A stretch of DNA of 64,000 nucleotides, taken from the NCBI GenBank assembly GCA_035294225.1, contig DATGLH010000036.1, positions 1-64,000 on the forward strand, given 5' to 3'. The notes under the pieces are model-generated. The model worked only from the letters and a program-made list of their open reading frames with translations. It did not search any database and had not been told where the DNA came from. How positions within the stretch are numbered: position 1 is the stretch's first letter; each line of letters opens with the position of its first letter. The stretch is from Trebonia sp035294225. GTDB lineage: Bacteria > Actinomycetota > Actinomycetes > Streptosporangiales > Streptosporangiaceae. Of this stretch, positions 25,595 through 34,192 are shown piece by piece. The position numbers and the translations under genes were made by a program.

Positions 25595-27172
25595 TTATTC
25601 GATCGGGATCTCCCGGTAGCGCTGGTCGATGTCCGTGCCCTGGCGGCGCCGGTAGTAGCGCATCGCGTAGAAGACGAGCACCCCGGCCGCGATGACGATC
25701 AGGGCGCCGACGTCGGCGAACGCCAGGTTCGGCGTGTAGGCGTGGTCGACGAGGATGCGTGCCGTGCCGACCCCGACGAACGCGATCGAGACCACGCCGA
25801 TGACCGAGAGCACCGGGACGCCCGCCAGCCGCCAGGCGACCGGGGAGTTCTCGAACGCCTCCCGCCTCACGAACGGGAAGATGATCGCGGTCAGGCTCAC
25901 TGTCAGGAACGACACCGTGAAACCGATGAAGCCGGAGATCGGCCCGAGCAGGCTGGTGAAGGCGAACAGGCCCAGCCAGATCTCGGCGCCGATGGCGCAG
26001 ATCAGGATCGCCCAGTGCGGCGAGTGGTACCGCTCGTTCACCTCGCCGAGCCGCTCCGGCGCCACCCCGTCGATCGACCAGGCAAGCATCGCACGGCTGG
26101 CGTAGACGACGCAGGTCCCGCCGACGAAGAACGCGATGACCAGCACCCAGATGAACGTGAGGATGGTCAGCGCCACGTTGTTGCCCGCGATCCCGGTGAA
26201 CACGTTGACGAACGGCGGTGCCGCGAGCGTGTAGTGCGAGGAGGCGGACGAGGCGAGCAGGAACGCGGAGCCGAACGCCGCGCGGTACAGGTAGACGAGC
26301 ACCAGCATCGCCACGCCCATGCTGATCATCGCGCCGTTGATCCCGATGAGCTGGCCGCGCTGCACGTTCTTGACCTCGCCGCTGAACGACACCGAGGCGA
26401 CCGCGAACCAGATCGAGAAGGCCGGCCAGATCATGAACTTGACCGTCTCGGTGAACGACCCGCCCGGCACCGTCGTCCCGGCCACGATCTGGCGGTAGGC
26501 GCCCGCCCCGGTCAGATGATCAAAGTTGGACTTGAAGTCCAGCGCGCCGGCCGCGGCGAGCGCCAGCACCACGATCGTGATGAGCAGGCTGACCGCGGCG
26601 GCGTAAGAGGCGTACCGCTGCCAGCGGAAGTACCTGCCGAGCCCGGTGCTCTGCAGCGCCGCGAAGGCCGCGATCATGATGCTGCCGGTGATGAAGATTC
26701 CCCAGTGCCCGCTGAACCAGGCCGAGGCGTCGAGTAGCCCCGGGCTGTTCATCTGCACGCCGAGGATACCGCAGAACGGCGACAGGGCGTAAATCGCGAG
26801 AAAGGCGCCGTTGATCCCGTAGTAGAAAATCTGCCAGAACGTGAACGAAAAGCTCACCGTGAAGCCGACGGCGGGGTGAATGATACGGGAGATGAACACG
26901 TACTCGCCGCCCGAACGCGGGTACACGGCCGCGAGCAGCGCGTAGCACACGCCCATCGCGACTCCGCCTGCCGTGGCGAGGACGGTCGCCCACTCCATGG
27001 ACGCGCCGGGATAAGCGCCCCATGCGAGCACGATGAAGACCAGATAGCTGAGCGCGATCTGCTGCCAGCCGTAATAGACGACATCCTGGGCCTTGACCTG
27101 GCGGACCAGGCCGGAACTCGCGCGAGTGAATACGCCGGCCGGGGCCGGCATGCTGCTTGTTTTTTCGGCCAT
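25595..27172 (-). CDS. APC-superfamily amino acid permease
   Basis: A 525-residue permease with about 12 transmembrane helices. The first helix region after QDVVYYGWQQIALSYLVF and the RSGGEYVFISRIIHPAVGF segment are typical of APC amino acid/polyamine transporters. It imports an amino acid-like compound by proton or substrate exchange. Four bases separate it from the upstream metallophosphoesterase, so the genes are almost certainly co-transcribed with the creatininase-like hydrolase. Confidence 0.85.
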   Translation of the reverse strand: MAEKTSSMPAPAGVFTRASSGLVRQVKAQDVVYYGWQQIALSYLVFIVLAWGAYPGASMEWATVLATAGGVAMGVCYALLAAVYPRSGGEYVFISRIIHPAVGFTVSFSFTFWQIFYYGINGAFLAIYALSPFCGILGVQMNSPGLLDASAWFSGHWGIFITGSIMIAAFAALQSTGLGRYFRWQRYASYAAAVSLLITIVVLALAAAGALDFKSNFDHLTGAGAYRQIVAGTTVPGGSFTETVKFMIWPAFSIWFAVASVSFSGEVKNVQRGQLIGINGAMISMGVAMLVLVYLYRAAFGSAFLLASSASSHYTLAAPPFVNVFTGIAGNNVALTILTFIWVLVIAFFVGGTCVVYASRAMLAWSIDGVAPERLGEVNERYHSPHWAILICAIGAEIWLGLFAFTSLLGPISGFIGFTVSFLTVSLTAIIFPFVRREAFENSPVAWRLAGVPVLSVIGVVSIAFVGVGTARILVDHAYTPNLAFADVGALIVIAAGVLVFYAMRYYRRRQGTDIDQRYREIPIE

Positions 27173-27175
27173 TTC

Positions 27176-28123
27176 TCATCCAGTCACTAGTTGGATTCTG
27201 CGCAACCCCTTCTTCGGGTGAATGTCCACAAGCAGCCCGTCGAGAATTCCCTCGCCGTATTCGCTGCCCGGGTTCGCCACCGGGATCCCGTCGAGCTTCT
27301 TGACGCCCTTGGACTCGTGGATGTGGCCGTGCAGGCCCGCCAGCGGGCGGTACTTGACGATCGCGTCCCTGGTGGCGGTGCTGCCGACCGGGATCATCTC
27401 CGGGCCGCCGCCGTTCACCACCATCTGCAGGTTCTCGTCCAGGCGCGGCGCGAGGTCAAGGCCGGTGCCGAGCGGCGGGACGTGCAGGCTGAAGATCGTC
27501 TTACCGGGGTCGCGAACGCGGGCGGCGGCCTCGTCGATGCGCTGCGCGAGTTCTTTCTCGGGAATATCGCGCGGGCACGGCCATGGCGTGGGGTTGCCGT
27601 AGCCCATGCCGAGGATCTGATAGCCGTCTGGCAGGTCGATGACCCGTCCGTTCGGGTCCTCGATGACGTCTGAGTCCTTGAGCGCGTCGTCGACCTCGAG
27701 GAAATCGTCGTTCGCCCCGCTGACGAAACAGCGCACTCCGGTGCCGCGAAGCTTCGCGTCTGCCTCTTCAAGCCACTCCGACACGCGCTCGAGCACCAGC
27801 TTGCGGAAGAGCTCGTCCACCCGTTTCTGGTCCGCCGCGTACCATTCCTGCTCGTCGGGGGTCATTTCGCACGAGTACTGGCCGGCGTCCGCGATGCGGA
27901 CCTTAAGGCTGGCCATCTCCTCTTTGTTATCGATCCGCCGTTCGACGCCGAGGAACCGCGCGGTGTGGTAGCCCTTCGGCTGCCTGACGATCGGGACGAT
28001 GAACTTGCCCGTGATATCGCCGCCGACCACGATGATGTCCGCGTCATAGAATTTCGCGGCGGCCAGGAACTTCTTCCAGCACTTGCGGGAAGCGTGGATG
28101 TCTGAGCAGAAATAAACGCGCAT
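27176..28123 (-). CDS. Calcineurin-type metallophosphoesterase
   Basis: A 315-residue phosphoesterase with the five metal motifs: SDIHAS at the N-terminus, VVGGDITG, SGANDDFLEVDD in place of GNHE, SLHVPP and GLHGHIHES. These hydrolyse phosphomono- or diesters with two metal ions. It starts at ATG 28123, inside the 3' end of the upstream creatininase-family gene (80-base overlap in another frame), and ends four bases before the permease. The physiological substrate is unknown. Confidence 0.83.
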   Translation of the reverse strand: MRVYFCSDIHASRKCWKKFLAAAKFYDADIIVVGGDITGKFIVPIVRQPKGYHTARFLGVERRIDNKEEMASLKVRIADAGQYSCEMTPDEQEWYAADQKRVDELFRKLVLERVSEWLEEADAKLRGTGVRCFVSGANDDFLEVDDALKDSDVIEDPNGRVIDLPDGYQILGMGYGNPTPWPCPRDIPEKELAQRIDEAAARVRDPGKTIFSLHVPPLGTGLDLAPRLDENLQMVVNGGGPEMIPVGSTATRDAIVKYRPLAGLHGHIHESKGVKKLDGIPVANPGSEYGEGILDGLLVDIHPKKGLRRIQLVTG

Positions 28124-28895
28124 CTTCCGGGAATTCTGTGTCGAGGATCGTGGTCAGCCGCTCGGCGAGCAGCGTGGTCAGTTCCTTGCCGGTCTCGGCG
28201 TTCGCCCCCACCGCGGTGTGGCCGATGCCGTTGGGCCAGAGGATGTCCGCGGGTGCCGGGAAGATGTCGTAGCTGACCATCCGGCGCGCGCCGCCGTCGG
28301 CCTTGCGCTCGGTACGGACGAGCCCGGGGGCGAACGCCTCGAGCATCGAGGTCTCGGTGATGGACGCGTGCTCGGTCGCCCACCCGGGAAAGGTGCCCCC
28401 GAAGACGCGCTGGATGTCCGCATCGGTTATCTGGTCCCACCAGTTGACCAGCAGCACCTTCGGCGTGCCGCGGTTCGTTTCGCGGTTTCCGCCATGGTGG
28501 CCCCCGATCGCCTGCTCGATGCCCTCGAGCAGGGTCCAGGCGTTCTCGAAGTGCCCGTTCAGCACGACGACCTTGCGGAATCCCTGCCGCAGCCAGTCCC
28601 CGACCAAGTGGTGGATCACCTGCTCGAGCACCCGGCCGGGTAGCCCGACTGAGCCGGGAAAGTGCCGCCCTCCCCCGCTGCGCGGCCGGGAGTACGCGCC
28701 GTAGAACAGCGGCGGTGCCACTACCAGCCGCCGCCGGTCCGCGACGGCGGCGGCGATGTGCTCGGGGATGAACCCGTCCGTGCCGAGCGGCAGGTGCGGG
28801 CCGTGCTGCTCGATCGCGCCGACGGGTAGCGTGAGGGGCGTGCCGGCCTCGATCTCCGCCTTGACCTCGGGCCAGGTCATCCGTTCCAGTCGCAT
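28044..28895 (-). CDS. Creatininase-family amidohydrolase
   Basis: A 283-residue protein with family hallmarks LPVGAIEQHGPHLPLGTD (metal Glu, His, Asp), VVLNGHFENAWTLLEG and ATEHASITETSMLEAF. The family covers creatinine amidohydrolase, the archaeal riboflavin-pathway ArfB and the mycofactocin protease MftE, all opening amide or lactam bonds. The last 27 residues are read through the start of the metallophosphoesterase gene, making it slightly longer than usual. With the permease and GntR gene it suggests uptake and hydrolysis of a cyclic amide. Confidence 0.82.
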   Translation of the reverse strand: MRLERMTWPEVKAEIEAGTPLTLPVGAIEQHGPHLPLGTDGFIPEHIAAAVADRRRLVVAPPLFYGAYSRPRSGGGRHFPGSVGLPGRVLEQVIHHLVGDWLRQGFRKVVVLNGHFENAWTLLEGIEQAIGGHHGGNRETNRGTPKVLLVNWWDQITDADIQRVFGGTFPGWATEHASITETSMLEAFAPGLVRTERKADGGARRMVSYDIFPAPADILWPNGIGHTAVGANAETGKELTTLLAERLTTILDTEFPEDARLFLLRHPRFPQVLEEVPGRREIL

Positions 28896-28928
28896 CGGCT
28901 GGCTCCTTACATGCCTTACACGCCTCGG

Positions 28929-29321
28929 TTACAGGCCGTACCAGGAGCCCAGGTTCACCTCGACGGCGAGCTGGTAATCCTCCTCCGAGGTGTCCGGGGC
29001 CGTGCCGACCGTCATCACGCCGGCACTGGCGTAAAGGATGTCGACGCGCCCCCAGCGTTCCCCGGCGGCGGTTACGAGAGCTTCGGCCTCGGCGGCGCGG
29101 GGCGCGCCGCCGAGGTAGAAGGCATCGCCGCCGTCCGCGGCGATCTGGGCGGCGGGTTCGGCGCCCCGCCCCGGCTGCAGCGCGCCGGTCGCGGCCTTCG
29201 CACTCTCCGCGGCGAACCGGAGCACGCCGGCCCGGCCGAGGCCGGAGCCGCCGCCGGTGACGACGGCGACCCGGCCTGCGAGTTTGCCTGGACGTCCTCC
29301 GCCTTCTCTGGACACGGGCAC
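28929..29321 (-). pseudogene. Truncated short-chain dehydrogenase (N-terminal half)
   Basis: A 130-residue frame has an SDR N-terminus: VAVVTGGGSGLGRAGVLRF and the NAG-equivalent ASAGVMTVGT. It stops at VNLGSWYGL, where a normal protein of about 250 residues would continue to the Ser-Tyr-Lys active site. The middle (ATGALQPGRGAEPAAQ) is poor compared with family members, suggesting small frame changes. With no catalytic half it is probably decaying. It is the first gene of the minus-strand set and divergent from an intact SDR gene. Confidence 0.7.
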
Positions 29322-29335
29322 CCCCGGGGCCGACT

Positions 29336-29386
29336 GTTAACCGTTAGCAATAGGGCAAGCGGCGACGGTTAGCGGGGGATAACCGT
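29336..29386. promoter_or_regulatory. GGTTA-type inverted repeats between divergent SDR genes
   Basis: ACGGTTA (29365-29371) and TAACCGT (29380-29386) form a perfect 7-bp inverted repeat with 8-base spacer. A second cluster GTTAACCGTTAGC is just upstream at 29336. Located between divergent genes, this has the shape of a TetR- or MarR-type operator, though no such regulator is adjacent. Confidence 0.45.
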
Positions 29387-29458
29387 GATGAAAACTGCGT
29401 GTTAAGGACGTATAGGGTCATAGTGGGACGCGTGGTATCAGCCGTACTATCCGGGACC

Positions 29459-30220
29459 ATGGAGCGGGTCGTTCTCATCACCGGCGGGTCGCGGGGCATC
29501 GGCCTGGCCACCGCGGGGCTGTTCGCGGCCGCGGGCGCGTCGGTGGTAATCGCCGGGCGGCGCCCCGAGGCGCTGGACGCCGCCGTGGCCCGGCTGGATC
29601 ATCCCGGCCGGGTGCGCAGGGTGGCCGCCGACGTCGGCACCGTCGCCGGATGCGAGGCCGCCGTGGCGGCTGCCACCGGGCATTTCGGCAGGCTCGACGT
29701 GCTGTTCACCAACGCCGGAGGGTATGAGTCCGCGCCGCTCGGCTCGGTGACCGAGGAGCTGTGGGACCGGACGATCGACACGCACCTGAAAGGCACGTTC
29801 TTCACCGTCCAGGCGGCCGCGCCCGCGTTGCGGGCGGCGGGCGGCTGCGTGGTCACGATGGCCTCGGACGCGGGCCTGCTCGGCATGCGCGGCGGCTGGG
29901 CCGCGTACTGCGCGGCCATGGGCGGCGTCATCAACCTGACCAGGCAGCTCGCTCTGGACCTCGCCCCGGACGTCCGGGTGAACGCCGTGGCACCGGGTCC
30001 GGTCGGCACCGAAACCCTGTACCGGGCCATGACGGGAGGCGCCTACGGCGGGTTCGGGGACGCGGGCGACCCGGTGCGGGCGGTAACCGGCACGATGCCG
30101 CTGCGGCGGCTGATCGATCCGGAGGAAATCGCCCGCGCCGTGGCGTTCCTCGCCGACGCGCGGTCGATGACCGGCGCCGTGCTCAGCGTCGACGCCGGCA
30201 CGTCGGCGGCGCTGCCCTAG
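29459..30220 (+). CDS. Short-chain dehydrogenase with altered YxxxK motif
   Basis: A 253-residue classical SDR from ATG 29459. The cofactor motif is VLITGGSRGIGLATA and the NAG motif is FTNAGGYES. The active site has Ser in VTMASDAG and Tyr150, but the Lys expected four residues on is Met154 (YCAAM; codon ATG where AAG would encode Lys). That Lys positions the nicotinamide ribose and lowers the Tyr pKa, so reductase activity may be lost. It may be a binding protein, an inactive relic or a sequencing error. No strong ribosome site is seen; a GTG further upstream is possible. Confidence 0.8.
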   Translation: MERVVLITGGSRGIGLATAGLFAAAGASVVIAGRRPEALDAAVARLDHPGRVRRVAADVGTVAGCEAAVAAATGHFGRLDVLFTNAGGYESAPLGSVTEELWDRTIDTHLKGTFFTVQAAAPALRAAGGCVVTMASDAGLLGMRGGWAAYCAAMGGVINLTRQLALDLAPDVRVNAVAPGPVGTETLYRAMTGGAYGGFGDAGDPVRAVTGTMPLRRLIDPEEIARAVAFLADARSMTGAVLSVDAGTSAALP

Positions 30221-30333
30221 CGGCCGGCCGCGCCCGAGTCGCCCGGTTGCTCCGGTTCCCGCTGCTGGTGCGGGACCGAGGCCGCGACGCTCGGCACGGC
30301 GAGAAGGATCAGCACAGCGAAAAGGATGAGCAT
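30217..30333 (-). CDS. Possible small membrane peptide of 38 residues
   Basis: A short minus-strand frame begins MLILFAVLILLAVPSVAASV, a plausible signal or single transmembrane helix, and ends in a polar tail. Its TAG shares the palindromic CTAG with the end of the SDR gene. GGGAG lies directly before the ATG, too close for a normal ribosome site. No family is recognised. It may be a chance frame. Confidence 0.25.
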   Translation of the reverse strand: MLILFAVLILLAVPSVAASVPHQQREPEQPGDSGAAGR

Positions 30334-30454
30334 CTCCCGCGCCCGTGGGCGCCGCCACCGTACCGCGGGGAAGAATCATTGGGCAGCCTGTCGATTTCCG
30401 CCGGCTCGGCCCGTAGATATGGGGAACCGTTAGGCATCCAGACGGGAGACGACG

Positions 30455-30841
30455 ATGAAATACGCACTGCTCATCTACTCGCCGGCCACGGCCGAGGAGT
30501 ACGCGGCCGTCGCGACGGCGGCGCCGGGCGCGCGGGTCCGGGACGGCGAGTGGGCCGAGTACGCCCGGGCGGCCAGGGAGGCGGGCGTGCTGGTCGCCGC
30601 GGAGCAGCTCACCCACAGCGAAACCGCGACGAGCGTGCGGGTGCGCGACGGAGGGGAACGGCTGATCACCGACGGGCCGTTCATGGAGACCAAGGAGCAC
30701 CTGCTCGGGTTCTTCCTGGTCGACGTGCCGGACCTGGACGCCGCGCTGGACTGGGCCGCCCGGATGCCGGCCGCCCGCATCGGGACGGTGGAGGTCCGGG
30801 CGGCGGTCTCGGGGATGGCATGGCAAAGGGCCCTGGACTGA
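30455..30841 (+). CDS. YCII-related DGPF-motif protein
   Basis: A 128-residue YCII-fold protein. The motif TDGPFMETKEHLLGFF near residue 70 is the DGPF signature of proteins co-encoded with ECF42 sigma factors. The N-terminus MKYALLIY is typical. CGGGAG precedes the ATG. It overlaps the sigma factor gene by 22 bases. DGPF proteins are thought to act with their sigma factor in place of an anti-sigma factor, but the mechanism is not settled. Confidence 0.87.
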   Translation: MKYALLIYSPATAEEYAAVATAAPGARVRDGEWAEYARAAREAGVLVAAEQLTHSETATSVRVRDGGERLITDGPFMETKEHLLGFFLVDVPDLDAALDWAARMPAARIGTVEVRAAVSGMAWQRALD

Positions 30842-32061
30842 TCCCCGGTCTCGAGCGCGCCTTCAGGGAGGAGTGGGGCGCCGTCGTCGCGGCGCTCGCC
30901 CGGCGGCTGGGCGACCTCCAGGCGGCCGAGGACGCGACCGCCGAGGCGTTCGCCGCGGCCGCTCAGGCGTGGGCCGCCGGCGGTGTCCCGCCCAACCCGG
31001 GCGGCTGGCTGATGCTGACCGCGTGGCGCAAGGCGGTGGACGCCCACCGCGCGCGCCGCGCGGCGGCCGTCGACCCGCATGTGCTCGGCGAGATCGCGCC
31101 TGGGGAGGCGACCGTGGAAACACAGGCCCCGGACACGCGGCAGCTAGGCGATGACCGGCTCGGCCTCATCTTCGCCTGCTGTCACCCGGCGCTCGCGCTC
31201 GAGGTCCGGGTCGCGATGACGCTGCGCTACGTCGCCGGGCTGACGACGAAGCAGATCGCGGCGGCGTTCCTCGTGCCCGAGCCCACGCTGGCCCAGCGCC
31301 TGGTCCGGGCCAAGCGCAAGATCAGGGATGCCGGCATCCGCTTCGAGGTCCCCGGCAGGCTTTCCGAACGGCTGCGATCCGTGCGCACGGTCATCTACCT
31401 CGTCTTCAACGAGGGGTTCGCGGCCACCAGCGGCGCCGGGCTGATCCGTGACGAGCTCTGCGGCGAGGCGATCTGGCTGGGCAGGCTGCTGCACCGGCTG
31501 CTGCCCGCGGACGCGGAGACGGCCGGCCTGCTCGCGCTGATGCTGCTGCACCAGTCGCGGGCTGCGGCGCGGCTCGACGGTGAGGGGCGGCCGGTGCCGC
31601 TCGCCGAGCAGGACCGGTCCCGGTGGGACCGCGCCCTGATCGACGAGGGGACAGCCGTGCTCGACGGCGCGCTGGCCCGCCGCGAGGTAGGCCCGTACCA
31701 GTTGCAGGCCGCGATCGCCGCGCTGCACGCGCAGGCGGCCTCGTTCGAGGAGACCGACTGGCCGCAGATCGCGCTGCTCTACGGGACGCTCGCCCGGCTG
31801 GACCCGTCACCGGTGGTCGAGGTCAACCGCGCGGTCGCGGTCGGGATGGCGGACGGCCCGCTGGCCGGCCTGGCGGTGCTCGAGCCCGTGCTGGCCGCCG
31901 GCTCCCTGGATGGGTACGCGCCGCTGCACGCCGCCCACGCCGCCCTGCTGGAAAAGGCAGGGGATACCGAACGGGCCCGTGGTGCCTGGCGCAGGGCAGC
32001 GGAAACCAGCGCCAGCCCGGCCCTGCGCGAGGAGTTGCTCCGCCGCCACGAAAAATCCTGA
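30820..32061 (+). CDS. ECF42-type RNA polymerase sigma factor
   Basis: A 413-residue extracytoplasmic-function sigma factor starting at ATG 30820 inside the DGPF gene. Residues 1-180 carry region 2 (ERAFREEWGAVVAALARRLGD) and region 4 (TLRYVAGLTTKQIAAAFLVPEPTLAQRLVRAKRKI). The remaining 230 residues form the helical TPR-like extension of the ECF42 group (LLALMLLHQSRAAARLDGEG, VEVNRAVAVGMADGP). No anti-sigma factor gene is present, as is usual for this group. The plus-strand MFS exporter downstream could be a target. Confidence 0.88.
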   Translation: MAKGPGLIPGLERAFREEWGAVVAALARRLGDLQAAEDATAEAFAAAAQAWAAGGVPPNPGGWLMLTAWRKAVDAHRARRAAAVDPHVLGEIAPGEATVETQAPDTRQLGDDRLGLIFACCHPALALEVRVAMTLRYVAGLTTKQIAAAFLVPEPTLAQRLVRAKRKIRDAGIRFEVPGRLSERLRSVRTVIYLVFNEGFAATSGAGLIRDELCGEAIWLGRLLHRLLPADAETAGLLALMLLHQSRAAARLDGEGRPVPLAEQDRSRWDRALIDEGTAVLDGALARREVGPYQLQAAIAALHAQAASFEETDWPQIALLYGTLARLDPSPVVEVNRAVAVGMADGPLAGLAVLEPVLAAGSLDGYAPLHAAHAALLEKAGDTERARGAWRRAAETSASPALREELLRRHEKS

Positions 32062-32168
32062 CTCCCGCTGTCGATCCGGGGCGCGCTTCCCCGTAGAGAT
32101 GGTGAGCCGGCCGGTTCGACAAGCGCCGTCGGGAGCGCATCCGGCCGGCCCGCGGAGGCATCGGGCAG

Positions 32169-33680
32169 ATGGAACTGGCTTCACTGGCTTCACTGGCTTC
32201 TGGCGGGCGGCAGCGGGCGACGTCACTCCCGCTGGTGCTCGCGCTCACCTCGATCTCGTTCTTCATGGTGTCGCTGGACTCGCTTGTCGTGGTCACCGCG
32301 CTGCCGGCGATCCACCGCAGCGTCGGCGGCAGCATCGCCACCCTGGAATGGGCGGTCAACGCGTACGCGCTGACGTTCGCGGCCGGCATCATCACCGCCG
32401 CCGCGCTCGGCGACCGGCTGGGCCGCCGCCGGGTCTACGCGGCGGGGCTGGCGCTGTTCACGGCCGCGTCGGCCGCGTGCGCGCTCGCCCCGGACTCGGG
32501 GCTGCTGATCGCGGCGCGCGCCGTGCAGGGGATCGGCGCGGCGGCGGTCACCCCGCTGGCACTGACGATCCTGGCCAGCGCGTTCCCTCCGGAACGGCGC
32601 GGCAGCGTCGTCGGGATCTTCGGCGGGATCGGCGGCCTCGCCGTGGCCGGCGGGCCGCTGGTCGGCGGTGTCGTCGTCCAGGGTCTCGACTGGCACTGGA
32701 TCTTCTGGATCAACGTGCCGATCGGGCTGGCGTCCGCGCTCGGTTCGGCCTTCTTCCTGCCGTCCGGCCGGGGCCCCGCGGGGCGGCTGGACCTGCCGGC
32801 GGTGCCGCTGGTGGCGGGCGGCGCGGCGGCGGTGGCGTGGGCACTGGTCCGGGCCGGCGGCTCGGGCTGGGGCGACCCGGAAGCCCTCGGGGCGTTCGCC
32901 GCGGGCGTGGTGCTGCTCGCGGGATTCGTGCTGCGCGAGCGGCGGGCGGCCGAGCCGATGCTGCCGCTGCGGCTGTTCCGCGCCCGCGCGTTCACCGCGG
33001 CCAACCTCACCGGGTTCTGCATGTCCGGGGCGATCTTCTCCGCGGCGTTCCTCACCGCGCAGTACTTCCAGCTCGGGCTGGGCTACTCGCCGCTGGCGGC
33101 CGGGCTGCGGCTGCTGCCGTGGACGGCCACGCCGATGGTGGTCGCGCCGCTGGCCGGCGCGCTCGCCGACCGGGTCGGCACCCGGCCGCTGCTCGTGGCC
33201 GGCCTGGCCATGCAGGCCGGCGGGCTGGCCTGGGTGGCGTCGCTGGCCGCCAGCACGGCGGACGGCGGCTACGGGCGGTTCGTCGTACCGCTGATCATCG
33301 CGGGCGCCGGGGTGTCCATGGCGCTGCCCACGGTTCCCACCGCGGCACTCGGGGCGGTGCCGCCCGGCGACGTCGGCCGCGCCTCGGGGGTGAACAACAC
33401 GCTGCAGCGGTTCGGCTCGGCGTTCGGCATCGCGCTGGTGAGCGCCGTCTTCGCGGCCAACGGCCACTTCGGTTCCGCCGCGTCCTTCACCGCGGGGTAC
33501 CGGCCGGCGATGGCGGTCTCGGCCGGGATCTCGCTGCTCGGCGCGGCGGCTGCCATCGCCATCGGGCGCAAGCGGCCGGCCCCGGCGGCCCCGGCGGCCC
33601 CGGCGCCTGTCCCGGCCGCCAAACCGCGGGGGGCCGGCGATGTGCCCGCCGTCATGAACTCCGGAGCGGACGCGTCGTAA
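32169..33680 (+). CDS. MFS multidrug exporter, DHA2/EmrB-QacA type
   Basis: A 503-residue transporter with about 14 transmembrane helices. Motif A GDRLGRRRVYAAGL lies between helices 2 and 3, motif C is GGIGGLAVAGGPLVGG, and LDWHWIFWINVPIG is the usual DHA2 segment. It exports drugs or metabolites using the proton gradient. The N-terminus is a short repeat LASLASLAS from a 9-base slippage. It follows the ECF42 sigma gene in the same direction at 107 bp. The C-terminal tail is Pro/Ala-rich. Confidence 0.87.
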   Translation: MELASLASLASGGRQRATSLPLVLALTSISFFMVSLDSLVVVTALPAIHRSVGGSIATLEWAVNAYALTFAAGIITAAALGDRLGRRRVYAAGLALFTAASAACALAPDSGLLIAARAVQGIGAAAVTPLALTILASAFPPERRGSVVGIFGGIGGLAVAGGPLVGGVVVQGLDWHWIFWINVPIGLASALGSAFFLPSGRGPAGRLDLPAVPLVAGGAAAVAWALVRAGGSGWGDPEALGAFAAGVVLLAGFVLRERRAAEPMLPLRLFRARAFTAANLTGFCMSGAIFSAAFLTAQYFQLGLGYSPLAAGLRLLPWTATPMVVAPLAGALADRVGTRPLLVAGLAMQAGGLAWVASLAASTADGGYGRFVVPLIIAGAGVSMALPTVPTAALGAVPPGDVGRASGVNNTLQRFGSAFGIALVSAVFAANGHFGSAASFTAGYRPAMAVSAGISLLGAAAAIAIGRKRPAPAAPAAPAPVPAAKPRGAGDVPAVMNSGADAS

Positions 33681-33683
33681 AGT
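33678..33683 (+). promoter_or_regulatory. Probable -10 box of a leaderless gene
   Basis: TAAAGT matches the TANNNT -10 consensus, overlaps the stop codon of the MFS gene and ends six bases before the next ATG. Transcription would then begin at the start codon. Confidence 0.45.
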
Positions 33684-33689
33684 CGTGGC

Positions 33690-34073
33690 ATGACGACGAT
33701 TCCTGACTCGCACCGCGACCTGCTCGGGCAGCAGGTCGCGGTGCTCGGCACCATCGGATCCAGCGGGCGGCCGCAACTGTCCGGCGTCTGGTTCCTCGCC
33801 GAGGGCGACACGGTCAAGCTCTCGCTGAACACCTCCCGGCAGAAGGTGAAGAACCTGCGGGCCAACCCGAAGTGCAGCCTGATCATCTTCGGCGACCCGC
33901 CGTACCGGTACATCGAACTGCGCGGCGACGCGGAGATCGCCCCGGACGACGACTACTCCTTCGCCGACAAGGTGGGCGCCAAGTACGGCGCCGACCTGCG
34001 TACCAGGGACAACCCGGGCGACAAGCGGGTGGTCGTCACCATCCGCCCCAAGCGGGTGATCACCTGGGGCTGA
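33690..34073 (+). CDS. Pyridoxamine 5'-phosphate oxidase-fold (PPOX/F420-type) protein
   Basis: A 127-residue split-barrel protein with VAVLGTIGSSGRPQLSGVWF, LSLNTSRQKVKNLRANPKCSL and RYIELRGDAEI, the pattern of the PPOX class of F420- or FMN-dependent enzymes. Such proteins reduce small molecules (for example biliverdin or quinones) with reduced F420. It is probably leaderless (see the -10 box at 33678). It is followed directly by an 18-bp tandem array. Confidence 0.83.
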   Translation: MTTIPDSHRDLLGQQVAVLGTIGSSGRPQLSGVWFLAEGDTVKLSLNTSRQKVKNLRANPKCSLIIFGDPPYRYIELRGDAEIAPDDDYSFADKVGAKYGADLRTRDNPGDKRVVVTIRPKRVITWG

Positions 34074-34080
34074 GCCGCCC

Positions 34081-34188
34081 CGGTGCCAGGTGAACGGCCG
34101 GTGCCAGGTGAGCGCCCGCCGCCGGGTGAACGGCCGCCGCCGGGTGAACGGCCGGTGCCGGGTGAACGGCCGGTGCCGGGTGAACGGC
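34081..34188. repeat. Six-copy 18-bp tandem repeat
   Basis: Six consecutive 18-base units of the type CGGTGCCGGGTGAACGGC run from 34081 to 34188 with a few substitutions. They start eight bases after the stop codon of the PPOX gene. Being a multiple of three, the array is open as (PGERPV) repeats, but no start site or domain supports translation. Confidence 0.8.
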
Positions 34189-34192
34189 CCGT

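Noticed and set aside
29761..30819. Upstream extension of the ECF sigma factor frame
   Set aside because: It overlaps the SDR and DGPF genes out of frame; the sigma domain begins right after ATG 30820.
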